DNA from: Tigriopus japonicus
Lineage: Eukaryota > Arthropoda > Copepoda > Harpacticoida > Harpacticidae
Length of the DNA: 64,000 bases
Direction: 5' to 3'
Assembly (NCBI GenBank): GCA_010645155.1
Contig: JAAGOF010000323.1
Location: forward strand, 876,183 to 940,182
Part shown: positions 15,401-29,200 of the stretch, piece by piece
Numbering within the stretch: the first letter of the stretch is position 1
Layout: every line of letters starts with the position of its first letter
Position numbers and translations under genes: made by a program
The notes under the pieces: generated by a model
What the model was told of the DNA's origin: nothing
Database searches by the model: none
What the model saw: only the letters and a program-made list of their open reading frames with translations

Positions 15401-18400
15401 TTAGTTCCCAATATTGGATGAAACTGCTTGCTCTGTCTCACTCGATTCTGAGCCGTCATTTCTTTCAGCTCAACTCTGTTTTGCCAGCTCAAAAAATGTC
15501 CCCATCCTCGCCTTACCCACGAAAAAAATCCGATTGGGCACCAGAGGGAATTTTTGAATCGTTCAATGCTGCCGAATATTGAAATGCTTGGAAGAGCGTT
15601 GTTCGTTGATGGTAATTTAATTGTGATATGATGTGAGCGGAGCTTTGACCTCTATGAAGTGGCCAACTGAGTACCAAGCATGAGAGTTGTTGATGGAGGA
15701 GCTGTTGGTCGTTACAGTGACAAATTATCGTGTTTATTTTCTTTCCTGGATACGCTACGTTAGTGGGAGTATAAGTGTACTAAAGCACTGTGTCTTCTAG
15801 ACGAACGACTCTCCTCATCTTGGTTCACAGAAACTTTGAATTTTCTCATTCAAAATGAAAGTCATTCATTGGCGAATGGTTAAATATACAAACTGAACTC
15901 GAAAGTGTGTCTAATTTCGTTTTTGGTGACGAAAAAGGTGCACTACTCAAATAAGTAAAACACAAAAATGGCTACCACCCAACTCAAACAATCTTTACAC
16001 TTGTGTGGGTGTCTACCTCTTTCTCTCTCTTTCACTCTATTACTTTTCCCCTTTTCTCATCTCCCACCCTCCTTCAAGATATGACGAGCGAGGTAATAGG
16101 TCAGATCTACCTTGGTTGGTCCAAGAAAAAAAAGTTGCTACTCGATCTCCCATCTACCAACGGTAAGCGAGCTTCCTATTCCCATCGTGTTCTTATTCAA
16201 GGTTCCAAAATTGGTCAGCCATGGTCGTCGTTTTTTTTCGTCTGGGGCGTGAAAAAAGACCTCGTTGTCCGTGTGTCGGGATTCAAGACGTGACAACAGC
16301 AAGGATCCATCTTTAGGAGAACAAACGATCCGTTCCCGAGCAAGTGAGCTTAATGAGGCAGAAATGTCACGGAAAATTGGATCTCAATTATTTCGCCACT
16401 CTGGTTGAGAACACGATTCAGTTTGAACGACGGGAAACCGAAGATGATCTTGGACAATATTTGCTGCTGCCCTTTGTGATTAGGTCTCGTTGGGTTCAAA
16501 ACACGTAATGACGACGACATGTCTTTCCTCGGCGAGGAATGTAGACAAATGATGTTTCCCTAAACACTTGACAAACTCTTTGACTTGACAAGAAATCACT
16601 ACAGTTCGAAATGACTCGTCAACCACTCTTTAGTCATCGAATCGAAACGACATACAAGTTAAAAGTTAAGCGTCTGTCTGTCAATTTTCCAGGATGCTCG
16701 ATCCTTCCGTCAAGTTTCCGTTTTGCTCTCGAGAGTCAAGTGAACACCGGGATTTCGAAGAAATTAGGCGGAATTTGTTCTATCCACTTTGCCGAGAGAT
16801 CTCGATGTCGATGTCAAAACATGGGAAATGCCTGCATTTGTCAATATTAAGTTACGCCCTCTCCAGAGATTATTGCGCGCTCATTCGCTCTTAATTCTCA
16901 TGGGGAAAGAGACCTTCAACATGGATTGGCAACAGAGACTCATCGGGACATAAAACTGGTGAGCATGGTCTTGATTATGATGATGATCCTCATCAAGGAA
17001 TTTGGCAAGCCTCGAAGTGTGCCAAATATCACGGTCCAGAAATATCGAGAGAGGCCAATGAGATCCACTTCATCAAAGCTGGATATGAGGGCGGAGAAGC
17101 CGAAAGAGAGCATGATGGGAGGTCATGAACAAAGCCATTTCCGAGTTAGCAATGGATGAGGCACTGTTGTTGCCAATTCCTTCTCTGACAGACAGAGAAA
17201 GAGACAAAACGAGAGAAAGAAAGAGACATGCTCTCGCATTCTCCAGTTCAAGTGGGGCATTCCAGGGTTTGAAGAAACGTGGAACTCTCGTAATGGGAGA
17301 TGACATGCTGATTGATAAATATCTTTTGTCACAGCTTCTTCTGAGCCAAAGTATCCAGGAGAATAAAGAAGATTCGTCGAACACTACAGTTCTCAAGAAT
17401 GATTGCCGTTCAATCGAAAGTCATATTGTTCAATTTTCATCGAATGTGTTCGTAACCAAGACGTGACCTCTTGCGCACTTTAATCTGTGGAACAAAGGTC
17501 GAGAACTGACTCTTTGTCTCATCAAAGCGCCCAAATTTCAAAGAGGGTACCCTTTTTTACCCCTAATCGCATGTCAACCGACAGTTCATCACCCAAACAA
17601 GAGCCCAAAGCAACTGCTCTGACTGACTCTTTGCGAGTCCATCCGTCAAAGCGAAAGTTGAGCCCATCTAAATTTCGAAATTTCAAATGCCCTCGGAGAA
17701 AATAAATTCTGCGGACGACAAATAGCGTGGTCATTGAAACCGGGGGAGATGTGGAAAAAACAAATGAAAACATTCCACCGACGTCCTAATATTAGTTTTA
17801 CCCGACCGAAGATGTGTCGACAGCGTGAGTAGTGGACAAATTGCGCGAGTCCTGAGAAAAATTGTCGTCTAACCTTCAAGGACCCATTTCTCTCGTTCTT
17901 TTCAGTCGCTAGTTCAAAATTGAGTTGGACGAGGAAAAAGAATCCACATGAAAACGGCGTTTCGTGTCGGAAAGGCCATTAAAACTACAGGTTCGATGAG
18001 AGGGAAAAAACGAACAACTAGCGGCAATGACCTGGAACTTTTTCGTGCCAACACAGAAGGAGCAGGAGTAGAAAACACAAGTTTTTGCAGGCAAATCAAT
18101 TTAGAGCGCTCAAAGGAAAGAGACAGAATCGTTAGTCATTGATAACATCTCTGCATCCAGTTAAATTGGTTGTTTGCCCAAGAAGCAAAATCGTTCGTTC
18201 CTTGGTCCTAATGAGTGAAGCTCGACAACAAGGATGGAAAGAAAGACAACCCATCTCAAATGCGAATGAGCAGCTGACGCAAGTCCAAAATATTTCGAGG
18301 TCGCTTTAGACTTGAAATGGATCATTGGCATTCCGAGCACACTGAGTTAGTTCACATACCAATCATTCCATATTCATTTCTGTCACTCGGTGATGTGGAA

Positions 18401-21400
18401 TATCTACACGAGACAACACGAAAACCTCCCAATTGTGTTCCATTCCTTTCTCGTTAATAATAGCAAAGCCAGTTCTCATATTAGTAAAGGTGGTGAATTG
18501 AGATTGCCAGAATAAAAGAAATTTTTACGTTTGACAATGAACACGAAAAGTTTTGAATTTCATTAGACTTGTATGTAGGATTAGACTCACTTGGGAGCGA
18601 ATGAAAGTGCAAGAGCACTTTTGGGACTCGTTGTCTCCTTTTGAAGAGCTCGAATTAAAATGCAGATGGTGTGCTCATGGGGGATCATTTGTATATTTAA
18701 GGGTCCTTCCAAAGAGACAGCACCAAACATCAGAGACTCACCTGGATTAATAGAAAAGAGAGTGAGAGAGAGCCTTATCAGATCGAGTCATGACCAAAAA
18801 TCACATAATTGAATGATGACTGCCAACAATCAAGCGTCTCCATTCCAAATGAGCTTACCATATGTTGCTCCTGCATATCAATGGCAGTTCGCTTCGCTGT
18901 CATTAATCAAACCCTAATTTGTCCCCCAAGCCTTCCTTTTTCCCGCAGTTCAACTTGCTTCAACCAACATGAGTCGCCAATTATGATGTTGGCATGACTG
19001 GCACCAATTCAGAAGAATGCTCTGTTTGTGGGTATTCAGGAAAAAAAACCTTGACTGGTTACTAAGTAGTGGCTTTTGAATTGAAATTGGAGCTGGTGGC
19101 CCCTCCAAAGATGACTGGACGGCCTGCCTGAAGATTGATGAGGCCAGACCAGGTTACCACAAATTCCAAGTCTGGTCCAAGTGACAACGTCTGAAATCTT
19201 AGACCGGGAAGGAAATACCAAACGTCGTATTATCTTATCAATTTTCCGAGCACTGACAGTCACCGCCTCCTACTTCCAATGGATACAGTATGAAGGTACA
19301 ACACAATGTTGTACCTACCTAGTATGCATCTACCTCGTGGAACTCGCCTCGCTATCTTCAACCAAAATCGACCCCGCGACCTAACTCTCAATTGACAACG
19401 GGAATGACACCGGCGGTTCAAACGCCACAGAGATGGCTAGAGTGACAAGTTGGGCAAAATCAATTGTCACTTTGCGTTCTTCTTGGCAATAAATCTGTCG
19501 GAAAATGCATTGGGTTTGTTTAGTCTTGGGGAATTGGCGTTGGCGGATGAGTTGAGTTGCACTTTTGACTCGACATTTTTGAACAAGACAAGCCAGATGA
19601 TCTAACCATCTCTTTGATTGAGACGCTAGGAGGACTTCCTCTTAAAACAGATAAGTAGCTAGGGTGAAGCCAACCATTCAGAGAGATCGGGATGAAGTGG
19701 AGGCAAGGCGAGGGTAATTTCACGACAAAACAAACCCAACAATTTCCATGTCACACCACACTCTGCACGGAATTTGATCGACAAGGCAGATTGCATAGCT
19801 TTTACCAAATGCACACAGCAGCCCAAAGCAACAGGATATTGGAGCTTTGTTTTTGAAACGAAGCATTTCTCGGGCCAAAAACGATGTGAATGAAAGGAAT
19901 GACAAATCTCAGTAATTGCCGGGTCTCAGGCTGTTAGTCACATGCTCAATCTACAACTTGTCTCAAATTTAAGAAGAGTTGATGCCTCTTCTACTTAAGA
20001 GACTAGAGACCCTAGAAGTAAGCAAAGACGCGCAAAGTTGAAAACAATCATTATTGTCTTTAGATTAGACACATTTGATTGCTTGTAACACTACTTTTGG
20101 GTCTGCTTTGAATTCTTCTATGTCAGTGGCACCTTTTTCTTTCTTTGAAGCACAAATTTAGCTTCCTCAGAGCGGAACATGAAAATACTTCGATTCTTTT
20201 TTGGCCAACGTCTCTTCACTTAGAAAGACTAACAGTTCCTTAAAAAAAAGGCAGCGCTTCAATACTTCAATCCCTCTAAAATAGTTCAAGGTTTTGCTGT
20301 GATTATAGGGGGAGCTGCTCTCTTCAGTCGAGAGTGAGCAAAATGTACTTCTCAGAGGGAGCCACCTGAAATTCGAGTCAAAAAAGCGTCACTTTGAAAG
20401 CGACCGTGTTTGCGCGGGCTTGCGTTCGAGCGAGCGTTCTTTGGTGAATATTTTCGAAAAAAGCCATATGGAGGAATGATTATGTTTTGAGAAAGTAGCA
20501 TGAACGAACAATTTCTATTTTGTTTCAGTTTCTCCAAAAAGTTTGTAGCACTGACTTGAATACGTTCATTTCATTGTGTTCAACACTTATCAAATAAGTA
20601 AAATATATTTGATGGAGGCAAAGTCGTCACACTCTCAAGTGATCAAAACGACACCTCGCGGGGTAAACAAATCATGATTTAAAGTTGAATGACTAATTGA
20701 AACCCCGCGTGTCTCTATATTTTCTAGGGTCCCCATATGAACACTGTATTTTACTGTATAGTGGGGAAAGTAGTAAGCGAGACAGCTTGTAAATCATTGA
20801 CGGGGGTGGAGGAGAGATTCCAAGGCCTCAACAGGAGCATTTCCGAGGAGCAGAAGTTTCAGATCTCTCAATTTGCCCTCCCTTGCTTGCTTCTTAAGAG
20901 TTCTCAGAATGAGGGAAGCGGCGCATAAATCATATCAGGGAGTATGTAATTATGTCATGCTTGTCAACACATGGATTGCGCTCGAGAGCATTGGATTGAA
21001 TATGATACACAAGACTTTCGAGGACCTGTTTGTTAGAAAGTGGACGTTATTAAAGGGCGGCCAGAACCCTGTCAAGTGTTGACTGAGACAAATCGCCATT
21101 GGGGGAGCATATTAAACAAGAAAATTCAAAAAAAAACTTGGGGGATCCAATGACAAACCGTCACAATGAGGGAGTTTGATCTGATGACACCATCACTTGA
21201 GAACAATGAGGCTTATTTCAGGCTCAAAGCTGAAGGGGGAGATAAATGGCCCGATATTGAGGCATTGAACGCCCCCGATCACTTCGATGTCACTTGAATA
21301 ATCACGAATCAAGTGGGAGGGTGTAACAGAATACAACCTTAAGACCGAATCTAATGGCAGATGGAAGCTCAATTGACACCTCACCAAAAATGGGCTTGGA

Positions 21401-24400
21401 AGCAAAAAAAAGAGAGATCCCTTGTTTGGCACTCTGGACTCTGGGAGGTGGTCCCAAAGGTATTAAAGGGAGGACAGGAGGTAACGACAGGCACAGCTCC
21501 TTAATTGACAGGCCAAAGATGACAATCCTTGACCATAAAATCAGACAAAACACCCATTAACTCTAGGCCATCATTATGGACTCGAGCGAGTGCTCTTGAG
21601 GATTGTCAATCGTAAGTGAACGTGAGGAAAGGTCTTCGGGTGAATGAATTTCCATGAGGAAAGAAAGAGTTGATGATCCGACCTGAAGTGGGCACATTTT
21701 TCATGCTGTCAATTTCCTTTTGTGGGTTTTCTCTCCATAATTTTCTGCCCCTTTCAATCCCGTTGATCTCCCACTTGATTTCTCACTCTCAGCGGATGGT
21801 CAATGACTTGATAATGAGGAAGATCTTTCACTTCCATCGTGAGACCAACCATGCCAAAGTCAAACCAACCGAGCAACCAACCATCGAACGCCTCAGGTCG
21901 AGCCTGAGTAAGTGCCTACCTAATGCCACAGCAACAACCATCATTCAGCAAGTGCAAACAGGTTGAACATTGGAGATCGCTCAAGCATTTCAAATGATCA
22001 CCATCGTGTTTGCCAACCATCAAGACGAACTGGACGAACAAGATCAGACAGACTCCATTGCATAAACTTCAGTCTACCCCCAGAATGGTTTTCATGGCAA
22101 AGATCTCAGATTTCATGGATTTGGAGCTTAGGCGTAGGATGGAATAAAGAATCTAAAGAATCAACGAGGAAATATGCGACATAGGTGATAATGGGATGAC
22201 AACATTCCGCCAACACCTCATCACATGATGAAGAGCCACATCCACGTAGCAGCTCTAGGTTCATTTCCCAGAAAGATCATCTCTTCATCTTCCATGTCGT
22301 AGATGGTGGTAAAGGAGAGATTTCACGACGTGATTAACTGGCCTCAAAAATGCCAGCCAACCAAGCAACCATCCTAAGATGAGGCAATGCTCATGTTGAT
22401 GGTGAATATAACATGCATTACTCGCTCTCGCTCTCCGAGTATGGCTTAATTAGATTTTTGCTCATTATCATCTATGTACGTACAAGTATGAAGCGGCCGC
22501 TGAGTGAATGCATGGTTTGGCATTTAACTCGGCCATCCCATTCCTTTTTCCCTTGGTTTATTCAAAGCTAGGTGTTAACTCGAAAGTTTCCCAATTTTAT
22601 CCATTACAGATGTATTCCAGTTGGTCCAAGAAGCCAAGTTTTTATTCCGCCATAAACTACCTGAATTGGGGATGCACATGCATCAGCAAACCAAAGCACA
22701 GATGGTGGTCATCAAGTTTGAGATCTAGAATCCACTCGAGTAGACCGTACCAATGGTAGTAATGGTGGCCGCATAACCAGTTGAGATGGGAATGGTAGAA
22801 GTAGTGGTAGCGCTTGAAGAAACCATTAATCACTCAAACCATTGAGGAGCCATCACAGATATCCAACTGGTCTAGATCCCATCCCTGATAGGGTAAGAGG
22901 GTGAAAGACATCATCATAGAGGCAATGTCACATCTAACGGCTCATCTCTGGCCCCCTAAAATTCAATTCCATCTAATTTACGGTCCCCCTCCCAGAAAGA
23001 AGGTTCAAACTTACAAAACACTTCTGTGATTACTTGAGTCTACACGCGCGCCTCAAATGGGTGCAATTGTGAAACTATGATTGATAATTCACTACCATTG
23101 ATGTCAGACTCAGATTTGAGACGCTCAACTCGATTTTCGGGCAGATCTGAATCTCGGATACACGAGGATGTTCCCACTAAAAACTGGCTCTTTTCCATCT
23201 CGTGGATCCATGTTGACGAGATATTGATGTAGAAAGGCTTCTGAGTAATAGATGTAGACACCGGGCAATCTGATTTATGAAGGCATTTTTTGGCCTCGAA
23301 CAATGCACATCCAAAATCGCGTGTGGAGTAAATGAGATCCTATTTCTGGGTCTGTAGTTCAAACTCACTATAGCATTTGTAGTCGAAGTAATTTCATTTC
23401 AAACTTTTTTTTCTCTTTCAACTAGCAATTTTCAGCACACAGCATTTACACCAGTCGTGATTTCGGTGGCTGGTGGACTGAGTTCTCACAAAAACGCCAC
23501 CAGAGGATTTCAACTCCACCCCTTTTGATGAATGGATCATGAATTGCTGGTTAGTTTAACAACATTATGGGCGGGATTCTCCATCCTCATGCCCTTTCAA
23601 AACTCAAACACAGTGACAGACATCATCTCCAAATGCTTCGTTCGTTTTCGCTCGTCTCGACTGAATATAGAGAGGACGACAAAAAAAAATCCGGCAACCA
23701 TTTGGCATATCTCTTAAAAGCGCAGCAATTCTAATCCTGATTGTTGAAGAGCTCATTTCAATCGATCGTTCAAGTGGTAGGGTAAAGTAAATATTTTAGT
23801 TTGCAACTCAAGTCCTCGACAAACAAAGAAAAATATCCACATTCTGCCCATTAGCAGACCCAATGGCCGTGGAGTTCTACAAGAGACCTTCAGTGCCAAT
23901 TTACGGTGAAACAATTTAGAGTCCAAGCATGCCGCTCTCGAGACTTACCTTGCCTTAAAAGAAAGGGCCTGGTTTGAGTTGTGTGGGTAAGTTTTCTATT
24001 AACTACTGTACAAGTTTAGCCCAAAGAGAGGCGAATGAACACGAGGCAAGCTCGGGGATTGTTAGAAATGGCAGATAAGGGTTTTTTATGTCCATGTTCT
24101 CAGTGTTCTCACTTGGCAGTCGCCTAGCAGAAACGGTTCCACAACGGGCACTAACGAGAAAAGGATAACTATAAAACGAGATTCATATGGCCAACGACTG
24201 CCTTTGTAATGGCTCAGAGAAAAGTCAAACTGTAATGGAAAGAACATGGCTTTTAAAGGCCGATAAAGGCCAGCCTTTGTTCGCCCATAACAAAGCTGAT
24301 CCAGTACATAAAGCGGGGAGGGGGAAATGGAGAGAAATACTGACAGACTTCGTAAGGGTAAGGTTTGTAGTGTATGCAGACACGCTCAGTGTTGACACTG

Positions 24401-24735
24401 TAAATCTGTCAACATGACGTGATTTCATTCCAATTGCTCCAATGCAACAAATAATTGAGAGACGAAAACATGTGGGTGGCTGTTTGGACTACATTAATGA
24501 GTGATGAGAGCAATCCCGATCAACTCAACAACCCCATTCCCAGACGAGTTCGGTTCGAGATCCGGCCATTGAATTCCTGGCGGCCCCCTAGATTAATGGC
24601 CATCTGTACGTTCACTTGGACGAACTGTTCAATTCAACAAATGCCACAGCATGATTGGCACTTTTCTCCCTCGACTCGACTCACTCTCTCACTTTTTATT
24701 CTTTAGCTAATCAGAGCCATTCAAAAATAGATTGA
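12449..24735. other. No gene supported
   Basis: Apart from the weak exon at 16079-16162, I see only chance-length frames. The 113-codon frame at 17125-17466 is the most protein-like. A short stretch ending at 23986 (KHAALETYLALKERAWFELC, then GTAAGT) looks exon-like but stands alone. Confidence 0.45.
16079..16162 (+). CDS. Weak candidate exon, unknown product
   Basis: A pyrimidine tract of more than 50 bases ends in CTTCAAG (AG at 16077-16078). It is followed by 84 bases open in one frame (MTSEVIGQIYLGWSKKKKLL...) and a GTAAGC donor from 16163. The splice sites are good; the peptide is not recognised and has a lysine run. Confidence 0.2.
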
Positions 24736-24774
24736 GCCGATTCTCCATTGGTGATCCGGATTTCTCGAGCATCC

Positions 24775-24891
24775 ATGGCAAATTTCGTCGATGACGACGA
24801 GCCTCGGCCAGTCAAATATGATACCCTCATTATGGTTATCACGGAGGAGGCTAGGAACGAGATCACGATTGACATTCCGGAGCGAGCTTAA
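24775..24891 (+). CDS. Candidate short ORF (38 aa), unknown
   Basis: The ATG is in a fair context (catccATGG). It starts an acidic peptide (MANFVDDDEPRPVKYDTLIM...ITIDIPERA) that ends at TAA. The frame is also open upstream to about 24736. The composition looks more coding than the surroundings, but there is no known motif and no second copy to compare. Confidence 0.15.
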   Translation: MANFVDDDEPRPVKYDTLIMVITEEARNEITIDIPERA

Positions 24892-25032
24892 CTTTTGGTC
24901 GGATCTTCAGAGGGGAAACGAGCGAGTGGGAAACATCAAAGAAAACTCATTTGAGCCCAAACGGGCCTGCTCAAAACCACTGTCGGGAATCAGCCAGCCA
25001 ATGAGGCTTGACTCAACTGCGTGGATTAACGT

Positions 25033-25173
25033 CTAACCCGAAAAGGCATTGTTCATGTCCGTTTTGATTTCGGTCAGTGGAACCGCGAATTTCTCCTCAA
25101 AGGCTTTCTGCTCCTGATTTGGGGGTATGGAAAAGTCCTCGTTTGGCCTCGGGGATCCATGCAACACCCAGCT
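25033..25173 (-). CDS. Candidate 3' exon, unknown product
   Basis: On the minus strand the last part of an open frame reads WVLHGSPRPNEDFSIPPNQ, then EQKAFEEKFAVPLTEIKTD, and closes with a TAG at 25033-25035. A possible acceptor (ATTGGTGTCAG) lies just upstream. The composition is protein-like. The upstream half of the same frame (serine run from a GAT repeat) looks like chance. Unsupported otherwise. Confidence 0.15.
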   Translation of the reverse strand, partial: SWVLHGSPRPNEDFSIPPNQEQKAFEEKFAVPLTEIKTDMNNAFSG

Positions 25174-25420
25174 GACACCAATATAGAAGATGCTTCGTGA
25201 ACAGACAAGGCAGAAAAGTTTTTTGGTCGACGACCACCGCCGTTCTTGGCTTCTTTGAGTGTGTGCAGTCGTTGGGATGGTAAGAAGAACAGCCTTTGTC
25301 CCATACTCACTTAGGCCGGAAAACATGACTCGTTTACTAATCACAAGGATGGCGGTGGACTTAACTCGAAATATGGCAGGGTACAAACAACACACCCAAA
25401 GATTGGGGTCCTTTGAAGAC

Positions 25421-25441
25421 GATGATGATGATGATGATGAT
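25421..25441. repeat. (GAT)7 trinucleotide repeat
   Basis: Seven GAT units. They produce a run of aspartate on the plus strand and serine on the minus strand in otherwise unconvincing frames. Confidence 0.9.
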
Positions 25442-26255
25442 ATGGACGGGCAAACTACTGTGCGTGTGGGGACCACTGAAGCCACAAAAAGGGATGACTG
25501 GTCCCATGTTCTTGGTCAACAACATTCACGCATAATTTCAAGGGTCAATGTTCCAATCCAATTTGGTCGGTTCCCCATTTTCCGAGGCCGAATAAAAGGC
25601 AGTGGTATGGAAAATTGAAAGAGGCAGCTCGTGCTTGTTCGTCTCGTTCCTCCTTGGATTGCAAAAATGAAGGGCTGTGTCCACAAATGTTATTGGGACA
25701 CTTGGCAAAGGCCAACATTTGGCACCGAGTTCCTCTATCTCTCGTTTCGAATGTCCGGCAAAATGTTTTGACCAAGCTTTGGCCTTTATTTCCCTCCCTC
25801 TTTCCTTCGCCGATCCCCCCCACACAAATAAAAGAAGAAGAAGAAAATAAACTGTGCCCCACTAATAGGACCTTCGCAAACGGAATCAAAAACATCTGGC
25901 TACTGGCCTTGATATTATTTTTATGGATCATTCTCCCTAAAGACCAGCCTGACTATAGCCTTTGGGCCCATTGCAACTCAACGTTCATTACCCAGAACTG
26001 GCGAACATTTCAATTAAAGAGATGGGTTCCCGCCAAAGTGATGACTACTACCCTTATTTACTTGTATATTTTGAAGGTTCCATGAGTCGAAGAAACGGAG
26101 AGGCGCATGCAACCTTTCATTTCTGGTCGAGAGGCACGTTGAGTCGGGGGAAAAATATCCTTTCCTTCCCACAGTTTCCTAGTTTGGGCTCGGCTCCAGC
26201 TGAGACCACAACAGAGGAAACCGCAGACATTTTTCCCGGGAAATGGGAGCGTGCG

Positions 26256-26275
26256 GGTTGGTTGGTTGGTTGGTT
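26256..26275. repeat. (GGTT)5 tetranucleotide repeat
   Basis: Five exact GGTT units. Shorter runs of the same unit occur at 36656-36669 and near 61350, and a GGGTT run at about 39398-39415. Confidence 0.9.
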
Positions 26276-29200
26276 GTCGTGAGTGGCTACTCCACATGGT
26301 GTTCCCAGGATCAGACAAAAGCCAATCCAGGTATTGGCTCGACAGGTGGAACCAATAACGTTGGTTCCAACAACCAGCGAATCTTGGAAGAGCTCTTTTG
26401 GAAAGACTTCCATTTCTTTTGAGTCTCTTGAAGTTGAATCAAGCAAAATTGGCAACACGCCAAAATGCAAAACCATCTTCCTTACAAGGATGAGATCGCG
26501 TTTTTACATGACAATCATGACATTTAAACAACAATTGACCTTATTCAGTGCCTTCCGACCATTAAGACTAAAAATGGTAATCGGAAATGGCAACATTGAG
26601 ACAAGGAAATAAAAAATGGACTTAATAGTTTTTCCAATAGTTTGCACGCATTCTTCGGACCATATTTGGTTTGATTGAAACTGTGACTCATCATTAAAGC
26701 AGAAAGAGGAGGATGAGGAGAGGGTATAAAGGCCCTCCATATGTATTTGCTTTAGCTAGCTCGAGAGTCGGTTTTTCTGTCGAATTTGGCCAATCGTAAA
26801 CAAACCCTTATGTGAGTCAGCCATAATCACGTGAATTCAATTGAATCTGCTTTGCTCCGCCGTCCCAACAACCATCATTGCATTGGGAATTTGGTTTGAT
26901 TGATGGTCTCTCTCTCTGTTTCTTTTCCCCGATTCCTTCCGAGGGCCAAACTTCTTCCACGCTTTGCCTGTTTTCAACCGAAAATGAGTCTTTTGTTTAT
27001 TTGTTTTTCCACGTTTCATGGGATCGATAGAAAGATGAACGGATAGATAGTCAATATCTTGCAAATAATTGGATATGAGGCCTCTCTTTCTCTCGCATCA
27101 CGAGATGAATGATGTCGGTTGAGTCTGAGCATAGGAGTAAAGTGAATGAATGCATGCATTTGTGATATGCATTAGCTTTCATTCACATGTAAACCAGTGT
27201 TCTTTCTCACTTTCAAGGTCTCTCATTAAATCAGCAATGCAAACACACCTCAACCATCAGGGTGATCAATTTCCCATGAACAAGCGAGTCCTTAATCACA
27301 TTGGTTATTGATTAATTCGTTTCTCGCCCATGTAATTGATATCTTGCATGCTTGAATATCAAAATCCATCCGTGGAAACTGCTTGCGACAAAGCCGCATA
27401 ATTGCCAACCAGCTATGGAAAAATATCATTAGAGCTCTGGGACTCAAGGGATACTTAGTTATATGGCTTGTGTGTATGGTGCGATGTGTAATTCTTTTTC
27501 TCAGTACCCACTTTGGGTCTCACAATTTGTATTCAAAGCTCGCTTTCATGTTGTGTCAGGACAATTTCAAAGTGGTGCGAAATGTGTCATTCGTTCACAC
27601 CAACTCTCCAGAAGATGATTTCAGAAAAGTTGAGAAACAAAAAAGGGCACAAAACGCATGCGAGTACAAAAAAAACGCAAGAAGCCTTGGCAGAGCTAAT
27701 TATACTTTCACTCTTCATTTTTCTAGAAGAATAATTTATTACTAGCTCTCAATATCAGCCTTGCGGGTCTTCCTTTCTCCGGATTAATGAGATTTAAATC
27801 TGGTCACAAGGAGAATGAAGGCCTCCTTATGATTAGGAGGGATCACGAGAAGCTTGGAAACGAATGCGTTTCCTCTTATTGAGAAGAGGGAAAAGAGGCC
27901 GCGAAGATGCAAAAATTCGCTTTCTGCATAACCACGTGGCACGATTCACACCATGCATACAAAATGCCTTATAAAGACCGGAATGGCGGCCAATGGACTG
28001 AATCTGCAATATACACACATTCATAAACCGGCATCTTCAGGCCCGAATATACTCTAGTACTGATATATCGTGCTCGAGACTGAACAGGAAAGTCTTTGTA
28101 GAGAAAGGACTCGCGAGAGAAACTGATATATGGCAAGCATTCTCGTGTGGCACCTCTCTGAACAGATGAGCGCCCATTAAGACGCTATGAGCAGCATCCC
28201 ACCAATAATTCAAAGAGAAACTACATGACTTGCCATGTCTATTATAATGGGTTGAGAAAAGACATACACTACGTAGTAGTAGTAATACATGGACTAGTCT
28301 AGAGAACGCTTGAATTGCTCACTGCTTGTCCCCCCGGTCATAATTCATTGATTCGAACATTTTACACGACGAGCGTGGTTCGGAATATTCTATTGACTTT
28401 TTGACCTTGTCCAACGGCCGACGAACATGAATTGAGTGACATGAGCCATTTTTTGTCATCGGTTATCTCGACTTGCCACATCATCAAACGAACGCAGGGA
28501 ATTATGCGGACCGTGTTCAAAACTCGAGGAAGGGATCGAGGATCGAGCATTGCACCAGTTCATTGATCAAGAGATTCTTGCCTAAATGGGAATTGGCAGG
28601 GCTCCCTCTGAGGGGGTCTGGTTTAGTCAGAGGGCCTTTTGAGAGTGTCAGTGATATTCATCAGTATTCAAGCCAAAGGATGGATTTGGCGGCAAGACAA
28701 AGAACAGATCACTTCAAGACACGATACCGTCCCCTTCAATGACTGGAATAATTCCAGATTGATTTCGGGAGAGAGCGGTCAATTTTGACGCTCTAATCTG
28801 GCAACACTGGAAGCCGTTCAACGGGTTGTCGAGGAGCTTGCTGCTAGGGATGCCATTTTTATAACGCTCAATGAGACTGTGAAGGTGGCTTTGATCGTTC
28901 GCAGGAAAGTTTAAATTATTGATTCCTCTCAAGTTGACTGGCATTTAAAGTGGGTAGTTGAAAAGTGAAAAGGCACTCGAGCTTGGCTCGCAATGGCCAA
29001 ATACGAGCCCTTTCATCTTCCAATCTTGATCTAATCTGGCATTGACTCCAAAGAGGCCTAAATGAAGGGTTGATGCCAATCACACCCAGCATTTGAATTG
29101 AACCAGGCAGTTAGTGGGAAAACCTAGAAATCTCGTTTTCACGAGATGCCTGATATCAACAAAGGTTTCTTTCTTCCCTACCTTAAATGAGTCGAATTCA

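Noticed and set aside
25259..25485. Acidic and serine-run ORFs
   Set aside because: The runs are produced by the (GAT)7 microsatellite. Only the 3' end of the minus frame was kept as a weak lead.
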